Assembly: GCA_008501585.1 (NCBI GenBank)
Contig: QQUN01000078.1
Location: 1-64,000 of the forward strand
Direction of reading: 5' to 3'
From: Pseudomonadota bacterium
GTDB taxonomy: Bacteria; Pseudomonadota; Gammaproteobacteria; Burkholderiales; Rhodocyclaceae
Length of the DNA stretch: 64,000 bases
How positions within the stretch are numbered: position 1 is the stretch's first letter; every line of letters begins with the position of its first letter. The notes under the pieces were generated by a model. The model was given only the letters and a program-made list of their open reading frames with translations. It was not told the DNA's origin and ran no database searches. Shown one piece after another: positions 42,483 to 50,685 of the stretch. Position numbers and translations under genes: made by a program.

Positions 42483-44197
42483 CGCCAGCCACCCACCACA
42501 GCACGCTGTTCCTCGCCGTGCGGCGCCTGCGGGCGCCGCTGATCACGCTCATCGTCATCTTCGCCATTTCGGTGCTGGGGCTGACCCTCGCACCGGGCAT
42601 CGATGGCCGCCAGATGAGCTTTTTCCACGCCTTCTACTTCATCAGCTACACCGCCACCACCATCGGCTTTGGCGAAATCCCGCTGACGTTTTCCGAGCAG
42701 CAGCGCCTGTGGGTGACCGTCTGCATCTACATGGCCGTGGTTGGCTGGGCCTACACCATCGGTTCGCTGTTCGCCCTGCTGCAGGACCACACCTTCCAGA
42801 ACGCCATCGCCACCGAGCGCTTCGCCCGCCAGGTCCGGCGCATCCACGAACCCTTCTATCTGGTCTGCGGCTACGGGGAGACCGGCCGCCTGGTGTGCAA
42901 GGCGCTGGACCGCCTCGGCGAACGCGCCGTGGTGGTCGAACGCAATCCGGACAAGGCCGGCGAGCAGGAGCTGCATGGCTACGTGACCGACATGCCCTGC
43001 CTGGCCGCCGACGCCAGCCTGCCCGAAACCCTGCGCTTTGCCGGCCTGACCAATCGCCACTGCCGCGGCGTGCTGGCCCTGACCGACGACGACAACACCA
43101 ACCTGGCCATCGCCATCTCCGCGCGCCTGCTGGCCCCCAAATTGCCGGCCATGTGCCGCGCCAGTTCAAGCGAGGTGGCTGCCAACATGGCATCGTTCGG
43201 CACGCGGCACATCATCAACCCCTATGCCAAGTTCGCCGAGTACCTGGCCCTGGCGCTGCATGCCCCCAACTCCTACCACCTGCTGACCTGGCTGACCGGC
43301 ATCCCCGGCTCGGCCATCGAGCGCCACCGCGACCCGCCGCGCGGCAAATGGGTACTGTGCGGCTACGGCAGCTTTGGCCGCGGGATCGTCAAGGCCTTCG
43401 ACCGCGAAGACGTGCCGGTCACCATCATCGACCGCGACGCGCCGGACGGCGACGGCCACCGGGTGGTGCGCGGCGACGGCACCGGCGCCGCCACGCTCGA
43501 GCGCGCCAACATCGGGCACGCGGTCGGCATCGTGGCCAGCACCGGCAACGACATCGACAACCTGTCGATCGCGGTCACCGCGCGGGAGATCAATCCGGAC
43601 CTGTTCGTCATCCTGCGCATGAACGCCTATGCCAACCATGCCCTGTTCGACGCCTTCGAATCGGATGTCACCGTCGTGCCGAGCGAGATCATCGGCCATG
43701 AATGCCTCGCCGTGCTGACCACCCCGCTGCTCGAGCCCTTCCTGAAGGAAATCGCCGAGCGCAACGACAGCTGGTCGGCCACCTTGCTGACCCGGCTGAC
43801 CGACCGCTTCGGCTGGCATGTCCCCGCGGTGTGGAGCGTGCGCCTCAACCTCCAGCGCGCACCGGCGCTCTACCGCCACCTGATGCGCAACGGCAATTCG
43901 GTCCGCCTCGGTGAATTACTGCGCGATCCGCATGATCGCGCCCACGAACTGCCCGCCGCCGTGCTCTACCTGCACCGCGACGACGACGACCACATTGTTT
44001 GCCCCGACGCCGACGAGCTCATCCGCCCCGGCGACCGCCTGTTGATGGTCGGCCTGCCGGCAGCGCGCGCCGACTTTGCCCTGACCGTCGGCAACGGCCA
44101 CACTCTCGACTACGTGCTCACCGGCGCCGACCGGCCCGGTGGCTGGGTGTGGGAGTGGCTAGCCGATCGGCGGCGACGCACCCCCGACGCCGGCTGA
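42479..44197 (+). CDS. potassium channel with two TrkA-N (RCK) domains
   Basis: A 572-residue protein. Helix 1 (LITLIVIFAISVLGLTLA), a pore loop with filter TATTIGFGE (usual consensus TVGYG) and helix 2 form a 2TM channel. Two Rossmann NAD-binding TrkA-N domains follow, with CGYGETGRLV (about residues 128-140) and CGYGSFGRGIV (about 290-300), and a TrkA-C-like tail. It probably conducts potassium or another cation under nucleotide control. It is coupled to the DUF6394 gene, and its end overlaps the converging response-regulator gene by 39 bp. Confidence 0.87.
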   Translation: MTPATHHSTLFLAVRRLRAPLITLIVIFAISVLGLTLAPGIDGRQMSFFHAFYFISYTATTIGFGEIPLTFSEQQRLWVTVCIYMAVVGWAYTIGSLFALLQDHTFQNAIATERFARQVRRIHEPFYLVCGYGETGRLVCKALDRLGERAVVVERNPDKAGEQELHGYVTDMPCLAADASLPETLRFAGLTNRHCRGVLALTDDDNTNLAIAISARLLAPKLPAMCRASSSEVAANMASFGTRHIINPYAKFAEYLALALHAPNSYHLLTWLTGIPGSAIERHRDPPRGKWVLCGYGSFGRGIVKAFDREDVPVTIIDRDAPDGDGHRVVRGDGTGAATLERANIGHAVGIVASTGNDIDNLSIAVTAREINPDLFVILRMNAYANHALFDAFESDVTVVPSEIIGHECLAVLTTPLLEPFLKEIAERNDSWSATLLTRLTDRFGWHVPAVWSVRLNLQRAPALYRHLMRNGNSVRLGELLRDPHDRAHELPAAVLYLHRDDDDHIVCPDADELIRPGDRLLMVGLPAARADFALTVGNGHTLDYVLTGADRPGGWVWEWLADRRRRTPDAG

Positions 44198-44548
44198 CGG
44201 CGGCGCGATGGCCGCCAGGATCTCCGCCGGCGTCACCGGCTTGAGCAACAGCCCGTCAAAGCCCGCGGCCAGCACCTGCTCGCGCAACTCGTCCGCGCCG
44301 TAGGCGGTGTAGGCCACGATGCGCAGCGGCGCCCCCCCGGCCCGTGCGCGCAACTGGCGGCAAACCTCGTAGCCGCTCATGTCGGGCATGGTGAGATCGA
44401 GCAACACCACATCAAAGGGCGTCTGCGCGGCACATGCCAGGGCATCGGCACCGGTCGTCACCTCCTCCACGGTGTGCCCCACACGGCCAAGCACCACGGC
44501 CGGCAGCTTGCGGTTGGCAAAATCATCGTCGACGATCAGGATTCGCAT
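44159..44548 (-). CDS. receiver-only response regulator
   Basis: A 129-residue CheY-like protein. The start MRILIVDDD gives the acidic pair, VVLLDLTMPDMSG carries the phospho-accepting Asp, AYTAYG the switch Thr, and LLLKPV the conserved Lys. There is no output domain, so it acts by protein contact. The start is set at 44548, where the domain begins; longer starts have no support. It converges with and overlaps the end of the channel gene by 39 bp. No histidine kinase is adjacent. Confidence 0.9.
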   Translation of the reverse strand: MRILIVDDDFANRKLPAVVLGRVGHTVEEVTTGADALACAAQTPFDVVLLDLTMPDMSGYEVCRQLRARAGGAPLRIVAYTAYGADELREQVLAAGFDGLLLKPVTPAEILAAIAPPSAGVGGASPPIG

Positions 44549-44652
44549 GGCAGCACGCGCATCGCGCCCAGTGCAGAACAGACCGACAGTGTGCCCCAAA
44601 CCCGCGCCGGCTTGCTTGCCGCGACGGCACAAATCGCTATCATGGGCCGGCC

Positions 44653-45498
44653 ATGATCGCCCCCGCCCCTGCCCCCGACCTGAGCATCGACGCCATTGAC
44701 CGTCGGCTCGCGGCCGCCTGCGACAGCGGTGCGCTCCAGCCAATCCGCACCGAGCAGACGCTGATCAGCGATCACGGCCTGCCGTTCGTGGTCAAGTGGA
44801 TCGCCCGTGACGCCCTCGCCGGCCATCGGCACAAGCCGGCGCGCTCGCCGCACCACAATCCGTTCCTGCCGCCGGAAGAGACGCTCACCTTTGGCGCGCT
44901 GGGCGACACGCATCTGGTGCTGCTCAACAAGTACCCGGTCATGCCGCGCCACCTGCTGGTGGTCACCCGCGTCTTCGAGGCGCAGACCGCGGCCATCACC
45001 GAGGCGGATTTTGCAGCGCTGGGCACCATCGTGGCCGCGCATGGCGGTCTGGGCTTCTACAACGCCGGTGAGCGCGCCGGCGCCAGCCAGGATCACAAGC
45101 ACCTGCAGTGGATCCCCGACCTGCCGCCGCTGGCCCGGCAACTGGCTGCCCGAGCGCCCGAGGACGACGCGAATTTCCGTTTCCGACATGCCTTCGCGGT
45201 GCTCCCCGCGGGCCTCTGGTCCGGCAACGCGACGGGCCAGGCGCTTGCGCGCTGTTACCACGCACTGTGCCGCCAGGCCGGCTTCGATCCGCAAGCGGCC
45301 GAACTGCCGCCCTACAACCTGCTCGTCACCCGCGCATGGATGTGGCTGATCCCGCGGCGGGCCGAGCGCTGGCAGCACATGTCGATCAATGCCCTGGGCT
45401 TTGCCGGCTCACTGTTCGTCAAGTCACGCGAGCAGCTGCCCGCGCTGACCGAGGCCGGCCCGCTGGCGCTGCTCGAAGCGGTCGGAGAACCGGTTTAG
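44653..45498 (+). CDS. ATP adenylyltransferase (Ap4A phosphorylase-like)
   Basis: A 281-residue HIT-like protein with an N-terminal region (NPFLPPEETL...LVLLNKYPVMPRHLLVVT) and the catalytic segment GASQDHKHLQWIP containing the H-x-H motif. A later conserved part (PPYNLLVTRAWMWLIPRR) completes the DUF4922/Ap4A phosphorylase II pattern. It would split or make Ap4A with phosphate and ADP, affecting stress nucleotides. The start at 44653 follows a G-rich site. Confidence 0.85.
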   Translation: MIAPAPAPDLSIDAIDRRLAAACDSGALQPIRTEQTLISDHGLPFVVKWIARDALAGHRHKPARSPHHNPFLPPEETLTFGALGDTHLVLLNKYPVMPRHLLVVTRVFEAQTAAITEADFAALGTIVAAHGGLGFYNAGERAGASQDHKHLQWIPDLPPLARQLAARAPEDDANFRFRHAFAVLPAGLWSGNATGQALARCYHALCRQAGFDPQAAELPPYNLLVTRAWMWLIPRRAERWQHMSINALGFAGSLFVKSREQLPALTEAGPLALLEAVGEPV

Positions 45499-45509
45499 GG
45501 GCTGCGGAC

Positions 45510-45869
45510 CTATGCCGCCTGAGGGAAGAACCAGGGTTCGATCGGCGGCAGATTGATCTTTTCGCGCAGCTCGTTGCACTTCGGGTTCGGCGTGCCGTCC
45601 TCGAAAAACACCGGAAACGCGCGACACGGCGAGGGGCGGTTTTCGTAGATGCTGCACGAGACCGCCTCGCCAATCACCCCCTCAAGCGCACTGCAGCGAC
45701 GCGGCACGTCGTTGCTGCCTTTCATGCAGCGCATGTGGTGGTTGAGCTTCTCGGTCATGTGCGCCGGCACGAAACCGCCGGGGGCATCGTCCGCCTCGGC
45801 CCAATAGAAAGAGATACGGAAATGGGTGCAGCAAATGCCGCACTCAAGACACGGGTTCGGTTCAGTCAT
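45510..45869 (-). CDS. YkgJ-type cysteine cluster protein
   Basis: A 119-residue protein with CLECGICCTHF near the N terminus and further cysteines in RCSALEG, VSCSIYENRPSPCRAF and NPKCNEL. This is the YkgJ metal-chelating pattern (PF03692), probably binding iron or zinc. The start at 45869 (MTEPNPCLEC) fits the family; the longer frame adds 12 residues without support. It converges on the Ap4A phosphorylase gene. Exact function is unknown. Confidence 0.82.
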   Translation of the reverse strand: MTEPNPCLECGICCTHFRISFYWAEADDAPGGFVPAHMTEKLNHHMRCMKGSNDVPRRCSALEGVIGEAVSCSIYENRPSPCRAFPVFFEDGTPNPKCNELREKINLPPIEPWFFPQAA

Positions 45870-46059
45870 GTCCAACACACGCAAAGAGATGCCGGCATGC
45901 ACCACGGGTGCACACCGCCAAATCGACGACGCTTCGCGCCTGCTGGACTGCGGCGCCCCATAAGGGCATCGCGGGGGGCTAATTGTGACTGCGTTCCATC
46001 GATTCCGGCGCGCGGATTATAGCGATTTTGTTCCGGAAAACAATGGCTTCCGGGCGTCC

Positions 46060-47289
46060 CTATTGCGCCTTCCGGCGCACCGCGATGCTGCGCTTGGCGT
46101 CTTCCTTGAAGGCATAGTCGATCCGCCCCTGGCGCACCACGCCGAGCACCAGCATGTTCTCGGTGATGGCGTCATGGTCCTCGGGCGTAAAGGGCCGGAT
46201 ATACGTGGTGACAACGCCCTCGACACCCCGGTTGAGCTGCTCGAGCGCAAGGCGGATCTTGTCGCCATCGGTCGTGCCGGCCAACGACATGGCATTGAAC
46301 AACACGCGCATGGCGTCGTAGCCCTGCGCCGCCGACATGGCGGATTCCATTGCATCCTTGCCGAAGCGGCTGGCGAACTCGCTGACGAACTGCCTGTGCC
46401 GGGTGTTCTCACTGCCGGGAATGAAGGACTGCACCGTCATCACCCCGTCCCCGGCCGGACCGGCCTGATCCAGGAAGTTGCGCATCGACACTGTCCAGCT
46501 GGCGAAGGTCGGCGCTCCCCAGCCCATCTCGGCCTTGGTCTTGGCGATCGCCGCCAGCTCCGGACCGATGCCATACATCACCAGCGCCTGCGCACCGGCG
46601 GCACGTACCGCGTCGAGCTGCGCGCGCATGTCGCGGTCGCCGATGCCGAAACGCTCGACCCGCACCGGCGTCACGCCGTGCGTGGCCAACGCTTTCACCA
46701 AATCCCCCATCTCCGCTTCGCCGTAGCCGGTGTCGTCGGCCAGGATGCCGATCTGGCGAAGCCCCCGCGCTTCAACCAGATGCCGCGCCAGAAAGGCGTT
46801 TGACACCCCGGTGCGCGGCGACATGCGGAACACGAAGTTGTGCGGCGCATTGGGCGGCGCGAAGCGACGACTGACTTCGGTGCCGGTCGACACCGCCACC
46901 ACCAGCGGCACCTTGGCATCTTGGTAGATGTCGATCGACTTGAGCGCCACGCCGGTATTGACGATGCCCACCGTGGCGACGACCTTTTCCGTCTCAACCA
47001 GTTCGCGGGCGATGGCCTGCCCCGTGTCCGGGTTTGCGGCATCGTCGCGTTCGACCAGTTCGATTTTGCGCCCGAGCACACCGCCGACATAGGTGTTGAT
47101 CTCATCCACCGCCATCTGGATGCCGAGCCGCATGCTGTTGCCCATCGGCGCACTGCCGCCGCTGAAGGGGCCTGAGAGGCCGATCTTGATGGGTGCGTCG
47201 GCGTGCGCCGCCGCAGCAAACAGGCCTAGCGCCAGCCCGATGGCCGACAGCGTCCGGCCGCGCCAGGCGCGGACAGCGTTTGGAATCAT
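46060..47289 (-). CDS. ABC transporter substrate-binding protein (branched-chain amino-acid type)
   Basis: A 409-residue periplasmic binding protein. A signal peptide ends near residue 31 (AAAAHA). The mature part begins PIKIGLSGPFSGGSAPMGNS and has the two-lobe Peripla_BP_6 pattern with DDAANPDTGQAIARELVE and GILADDTGYG. Such proteins bind amino acids, amides or aromatics. No permease or ATPase gene is adjacent, so it is an orphan that must share a transporter or act as a sensor. Confidence 0.86.
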   Translation of the reverse strand: MIPNAVRAWRGRTLSAIGLALGLFAAAAHADAPIKIGLSGPFSGGSAPMGNSMRLGIQMAVDEINTYVGGVLGRKIELVERDDAANPDTGQAIARELVETEKVVATVGIVNTGVALKSIDIYQDAKVPLVVAVSTGTEVSRRFAPPNAPHNFVFRMSPRTGVSNAFLARHLVEARGLRQIGILADDTGYGEAEMGDLVKALATHGVTPVRVERFGIGDRDMRAQLDAVRAAGAQALVMYGIGPELAAIAKTKAEMGWGAPTFASWTVSMRNFLDQAGPAGDGVMTVQSFIPGSENTRHRQFVSEFASRFGKDAMESAMSAAQGYDAMRVLFNAMSLAGTTDGDKIRLALEQLNRGVEGVVTTYIRPFTPEDHDAITENMLVLGVVRQGRIDYAFKEDAKRSIAVRRKAQ

Positions 47290-47388
47290 GGGTTGTCTCC
47301 GTCTTGCCGGCGCTTGTGGGCGCGCCGGTCGCGGAAGAGTGTAGGTCGAGCGGCGGGCGGCCGCGGATCGGGGCTTACCCGATCAGGG

Positions 47389-47413
47389 AAAACCCGCCGG
47401 CATCTCAGGCGGG
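47389..47413 (-). terminator. terminator of the YecA-like gene
   Basis: On the minus strand CCCGCC and GGCGGG form a 6-bp stem with a 9-base loop, followed by TTTTCCC. The stem contains the stop codon of the gene ending at 47405. Confidence 0.6.
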
Positions 47414-48025
47414 CGCGCCGGCGGCGGCATAGGCATGCGGCACCGGCGGCAGGCCGCAGGCATCGCGCAGGTGGCGCATGGCACGCACGGCGGCAGCCGT
47501 GGCAGTGAGCCACTCGATGCGCGTGTCGTCGTCGGCGTCATCCACCGAGGCATCGGTCCAGGGCGCCATCGCGCGTTCGATGAGGCCCTCAAACGTCGCC
47601 GCATCGTGGCTGTCGAGATCGTCGGCCCAGTCTTCCGGCCACAGGCTCAAGCCCAGTTCGAAACCGGTCATCCACTCGTCACCGAGTTGGGTGCCTTCCG
47701 GATCGTCATCGCCACCGTAGAAGAACGGCGCCCAGCCTTCGGGGTCGCCAAGCGTCTCGACCAGCTCGTCGTGGTAGCGCAACACCAGGGTCAGCACCCG
47801 CTGCACGCCCGAGCCACGCATGTCGACATCCGACTCGGACCACACCGACGGCAGCCACTCGACCGTCTTGAGCGGCATCGGCGCCACGATGATCGCCGCC
47901 AGGTAGCCATCGAGCATCTCCAGGCTCATGCAGTCATCGGGAACCGCATCCGACGCGAGCAGCGCCTCGAAGGCGTCCATTTCCGATTCGCTCAGGCAAA
48001 CGTCGTCCTGTTGCGTGCTGTTCAT
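47405..48025 (-). CDS. YecA/UPF0149 family protein
   Basis: A 206-residue acidic protein with LSESEMDAFEALLAS, MSLEMLDGYLAAIIVAP and EWLPSVW, then GFELGLSLWPEDW, the YecA/YgfB (UPF0149) pattern. The C-terminal SEC-C zinc motif that many YecA proteins carry is absent. The start at 48025 is the first Met inside the family region; the longer frame upstream crosses non-coding-like sequence. Function unknown. Confidence 0.8.
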   Translation of the reverse strand: MNSTQQDDVCLSESEMDAFEALLASDAVPDDCMSLEMLDGYLAAIIVAPMPLKTVEWLPSVWSESDVDMRGSGVQRVLTLVLRYHDELVETLGDPEGWAPFFYGGDDDPEGTQLGDEWMTGFELGLSLWPEDWADDLDSHDAATFEGLIERAMAPWTDASVDDADDDTRIEWLTATAAAVRAMRHLRDACGLPPVPHAYAAAGAPA

Positions 48026-48104
48026 GCGCCTCTCCCTTGGATAGCGTCGGTGGTCACCGACGCCCGCCAGCATGCCGCAAGACGGCAGCGCCCGCAACAA
48101 CAAC

Positions 48105-48782
48105 TCAGCCCGGGGCGTCCAGATCGACCACGGCACGATACAGCGGCTGCCCCGAGTCGCGGTATTTGCGCTCAAACGGCGTCAGTGGCGTGGGCGCCTC
48201 GAAGGTTTCCCAGGGCACCGCCCGCCCGATCAACAGCCCGAGCGCGAGGGTGTATTCCTCAATGTACACCTGCCAGTTGGTGCGACACTCGAGCACCCCG
48301 CCGAGTTGCGGCAAGGTGGTGAAGACCGGGTGCGCATGCCAGCGCCGACCAAGATGGCCGATCTTGGGCCACGGGTTGGGGTAGAGCACGTAGTGCTTGG
48401 CAAGGCGCAGGCCGGCCAGCGCCAGCAGGCGCCAGAAATCGACCAGATCGGCCCGCACCAGCACCATGTTCTTCGGCAGCAGCGCATCCGGGTAGGGCTT
48501 GCGCCGCGCGAGGCGGTCGGCCGACTGGTCCACCCCGATCACCCAATGCGCCGGATGGGCACGCGCCAGCGCGATCGTGCTGTGCGCCACGCCGCAGCCT
48601 GCATCGAGAATCAACGGCGCCTGATTGTCCCAGCCCGACAGGGCCAGGTCGAAGGCGGCCCGATTGTATTGCGCCACCGGTTTGCGAAAAGGCTGGTCGC
48701 GATGACGCGCGACCTGGCGGAGCAGATCGTCATGCACACCTTGCTGTGCGCTGACCGGAATGCGGGAATTGGCGTAACTCAT
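48105..48782 (-). CDS. TrmB-like tRNA (guanine-N7) methyltransferase
   Basis: A 225-residue Rossmann-fold methyltransferase. SAM motif I is LILDAGCGVAHSTI, an acidic motif II is VIGVDQSADRLARR, and YPNPWPKIGHLGRRW is the TrmB signature. In place of the usual N-terminal tRNA-binding extension it has a short YANSRIPVS start, so it may be a divergent paralogue rather than the main TrmB. The start at 48782 has a CTTCAGG-like site upstream. It lies beside the dihydrouridine synthase gene on the same strand, suggesting a shared tRNA-modification theme. Confidence 0.75.
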   Translation of the reverse strand: MSYANSRIPVSAQQGVHDDLLRQVARHRDQPFRKPVAQYNRAAFDLALSGWDNQAPLILDAGCGVAHSTIALARAHPAHWVIGVDQSADRLARRKPYPDALLPKNMVLVRADLVDFWRLLALAGLRLAKHYVLYPNPWPKIGHLGRRWHAHPVFTTLPQLGGVLECRTNWQVYIEEYTLALGLLIGRAVPWETFEAPTPLTPFERKYRDSGQPLYRAVVDLDAPG

Positions 48783-48807
48783 GGAAAACCTGAAGGGAGG
48801 ACGCGGC

Positions 48808-49788
48808 TCATGCCGCACGGGCCGGGCAAGCCGCCCCCGCCGCGGCCAGCACGGCATCGATGGCGTGGACGTCGTTCAGCGGGCGCAGGCGCTGATAGAG
48901 CGCTTCGGCCTGCACAAAGCGCCGGCTCAAGAACACCAGCCACTGCTTGAGCCGGCCCGGGGCATGCCGGGGCGCCAGTTTTCGGCACACCCGCGACCAG
49001 AAAAAGGCAATCGCCGGCAGCAGCGCGGCCCAGTCGGCCTCGCGCCGGTCGCCGGCCTCGTGCAGCACGCCGGCTCGGATGTCGCGGGCAAGAAACGGGT
49101 CCGCCACCGCGCCACGGCCAATCATCACATCGGCCACCCCGCTCTCCTGGCGGCAGCGCTGCCAGTCACCCACCGACCACACCTCGCCATTGGCCACCAC
49201 CGGCACCTTCACATGGTCGGCAATCCGGCCTACCCAGGCCCAGTGCGCGGGCGGGCGATAGCCCTCCAGCTTGGTGCGGGCATGCACCACGATGCGCTCG
49301 ACGCCGGCATCGGCCAGCGCCTCGGCACAGGCCAGGGTCAGCCCGGTGTCGCGCACCCCCAGGCGCATCTTGGCCGTCAGCGGCGGACCGTCGGCCGGCA
49401 TCACCGCGCGCACGGCCGCCGTCACCGCATGCACGGTATCGGGCTCGTCGAGCAACACGGCGCCGCCACGATGGCGGTTCACCAGCGGGGCCGGACAGCC
49501 GAAGTTGAGGTCGATCCCGGCCGGCGACCACTGAACCGCCCGCGCCGCGTTGCGCGCCATCAGCGCCGGATCCGAGCCCATCAACTGCAGCTGCACCGGC
49601 GTGCCGGCAGCCGTCCGCCCCCCCTGCCCGAGTTCCGGACTGATCCGGAAAAAGCTGCGTTGCGGCAGCAGCGTGGCCGAGACGCGCACAAACTCGCTCA
49701 CCGCCTGGTCATAGTGCGACAAGCGGGTCAGCGTATCGCGCAGCACCTCGTCGGCCAGCCCCTCCATGGGCGCAAGCAAAAGCTTCAC
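48808..49788 (-). CDS. dusC: tRNA-dihydrouridine(16) synthase
   Basis: A 326-residue FMN enzyme with the TIM-barrel start MKLLLAPMEGLADEVLRDTL, the NFGCPAPLVNRHRGGA motif with the catalytic Cys, and MIGRGAVADPFLARDI near the end of the barrel. PMEG and NFGCPAP point to the DusC subfamily, which reduces U16 in tRNA. It is 26 bp upstream of the TrmB-like gene. Confidence 0.88.
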   Translation of the reverse strand: MKLLLAPMEGLADEVLRDTLTRLSHYDQAVSEFVRVSATLLPQRSFFRISPELGQGGRTAAGTPVQLQLMGSDPALMARNAARAVQWSPAGIDLNFGCPAPLVNRHRGGAVLLDEPDTVHAVTAAVRAVMPADGPPLTAKMRLGVRDTGLTLACAEALADAGVERIVVHARTKLEGYRPPAHWAWVGRIADHVKVPVVANGEVWSVGDWQRCRQESGVADVMIGRGAVADPFLARDIRAGVLHEAGDRREADWAALLPAIAFFWSRVCRKLAPRHAPGRLKQWLVFLSRRFVQAEALYQRLRPLNDVHAIDAVLAAAGAACPARAA

Positions 49789-49842
49789 GACACCACCCGA
49801 GGCGGTAAACTCAGGGCCACGTTCTTCAACTCACCATCCGAC

Positions 49843-50196
49843 ATGTCCGACACCATCACCTTGTTCCACAATCCGCGTTGCTCGAAAAGCCGCGCGGCAC
49901 TCAGTCTGCTCGAGGAGGCCGGCGCGACGGTCGACATCGTGCGCTACCTCGAGACCCCGCCCAGCCGCGACACCCTGGCGCGCATCGTCGGCCAGCTGGG
50001 CATCTCGCCGCAGGCCCTCGTCCGCCAGGGCGAGGACATCTTCAAGACCGACTACCAAGGCAAGGCCCTGGACGCCGATGGCTGGCTGGACGCCCTGGCG
50101 GCCCACCCGAAACTGATCGAACGCCCGATTGCCATCCGCGGCGACCGCGCGGTGATCGGCCGTCCGCCGGAGAAGGTCCTCGACCTGCTGGATTGA
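49843..50196 (+). CDS. arsC: ArsC-family arsenate reductase (glutaredoxin type)
   Basis: A 117-residue thioredoxin-fold protein with FHNPRCSKSRAAL (catalytic Cys13), RYLETPPSRDTL, and the C-terminal IERPIAIRGDRAVIGRPPE carrying the arsenate-binding arginines. It would reduce arsenate with glutathione/glutaredoxin. No ars operon genes are near, so it may have a general redox role. It starts 55 bp beyond the divergent dusC gene. Confidence 0.85.
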   Translation: MSDTITLFHNPRCSKSRAALSLLEEAGATVDIVRYLETPPSRDTLARIVGQLGISPQALVRQGEDIFKTDYQGKALDADGWLDALAAHPKLIERPIAIRGDRAVIGRPPEKVLDLLD

Positions 50197-50245
50197 TCCG
50201 GGGCCGATTCTACCCCAGCCAATTCGCGCCAAACGCGCCACTTGC

Positions 50246-50274
50246 TTGATTTCATGCAGATCATCGGGGATAAT
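50246..50274 (+). promoter_or_regulatory. rpmE promoter
   Basis: TTGATT (50246-50251), a 17-base spacer and GATAAT (50269-50274). The roughly 60-base leader contains a GGGCGG/CCGCCC hairpin (about 50293-50313) that could serve autoregulation of this ribosomal gene. Confidence 0.6.
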
Positions 50275-50338
50275 GCTCGGCTTTACAGCCTAGGGCGGTC
50301 ACAATCGCCGCCCGCGAAACCTAAGCGAGACGAACGCC

Positions 50339-50557
50339 ATGAAAGCGGACATCCACCCCAAGTATCAAGACGTCACCATCAACTGCAGCTGCGGCAACTC
50401 CTTCGTGACCCGCTCGACCGTGGGCAAGGAAGCCATGAGCGTTGAAGTGTGCTCCGAGTGCCACCCGTTCTACACCGGAAAGCAGAAGATCGTCGACACC
50501 GCCGGTCGCGTCGAGCGCTTCCGCCAGAAGTTCGGCAACGTCCAGCGCCTGGGCTGA
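50339..50557 (+). CDS. rpmE: 50S ribosomal protein L31
   Basis: A 72-residue zinc-binding L31. The start [20 protein letters not shown] and the cysteines 16, 18, 38 and 41 ([16 protein letters not shown]) are those of the C+ form. It bridges the ribosomal subunits. A strong promoter precedes it and a terminator follows, so it is a single-gene unit. Confidence 0.97.
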   Translation: MKADIHPKYQDVTINCSCGNSFVTRSTVGKEAMSVEVCSECHPFYTGKQKIVDTAGRVERFRQKFGNVQRLG

Positions 50558-50575
50558 TCCGCCCCCGCGTGGCAG

Positions 50576-50602
50576 AAAAAGGCAGCCCCGGCTGCCTTTT
50601 TT
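50576..50602. terminator. terminator after rpmE
   Basis: AAAAAGGCAGC with GCTGCCTTTTT around a 4-base loop, followed by T. An 11-bp perfect stem including the A/U flanks. Confidence 0.9.
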
Positions 50603-50685
50603 GTTGCCTGTCCTGTTGCACCGCCCGCGCCAGCATGCCGACACTGGCGTAAAATCCGCACGCCACCAAGGCCCGACACGCCCGG

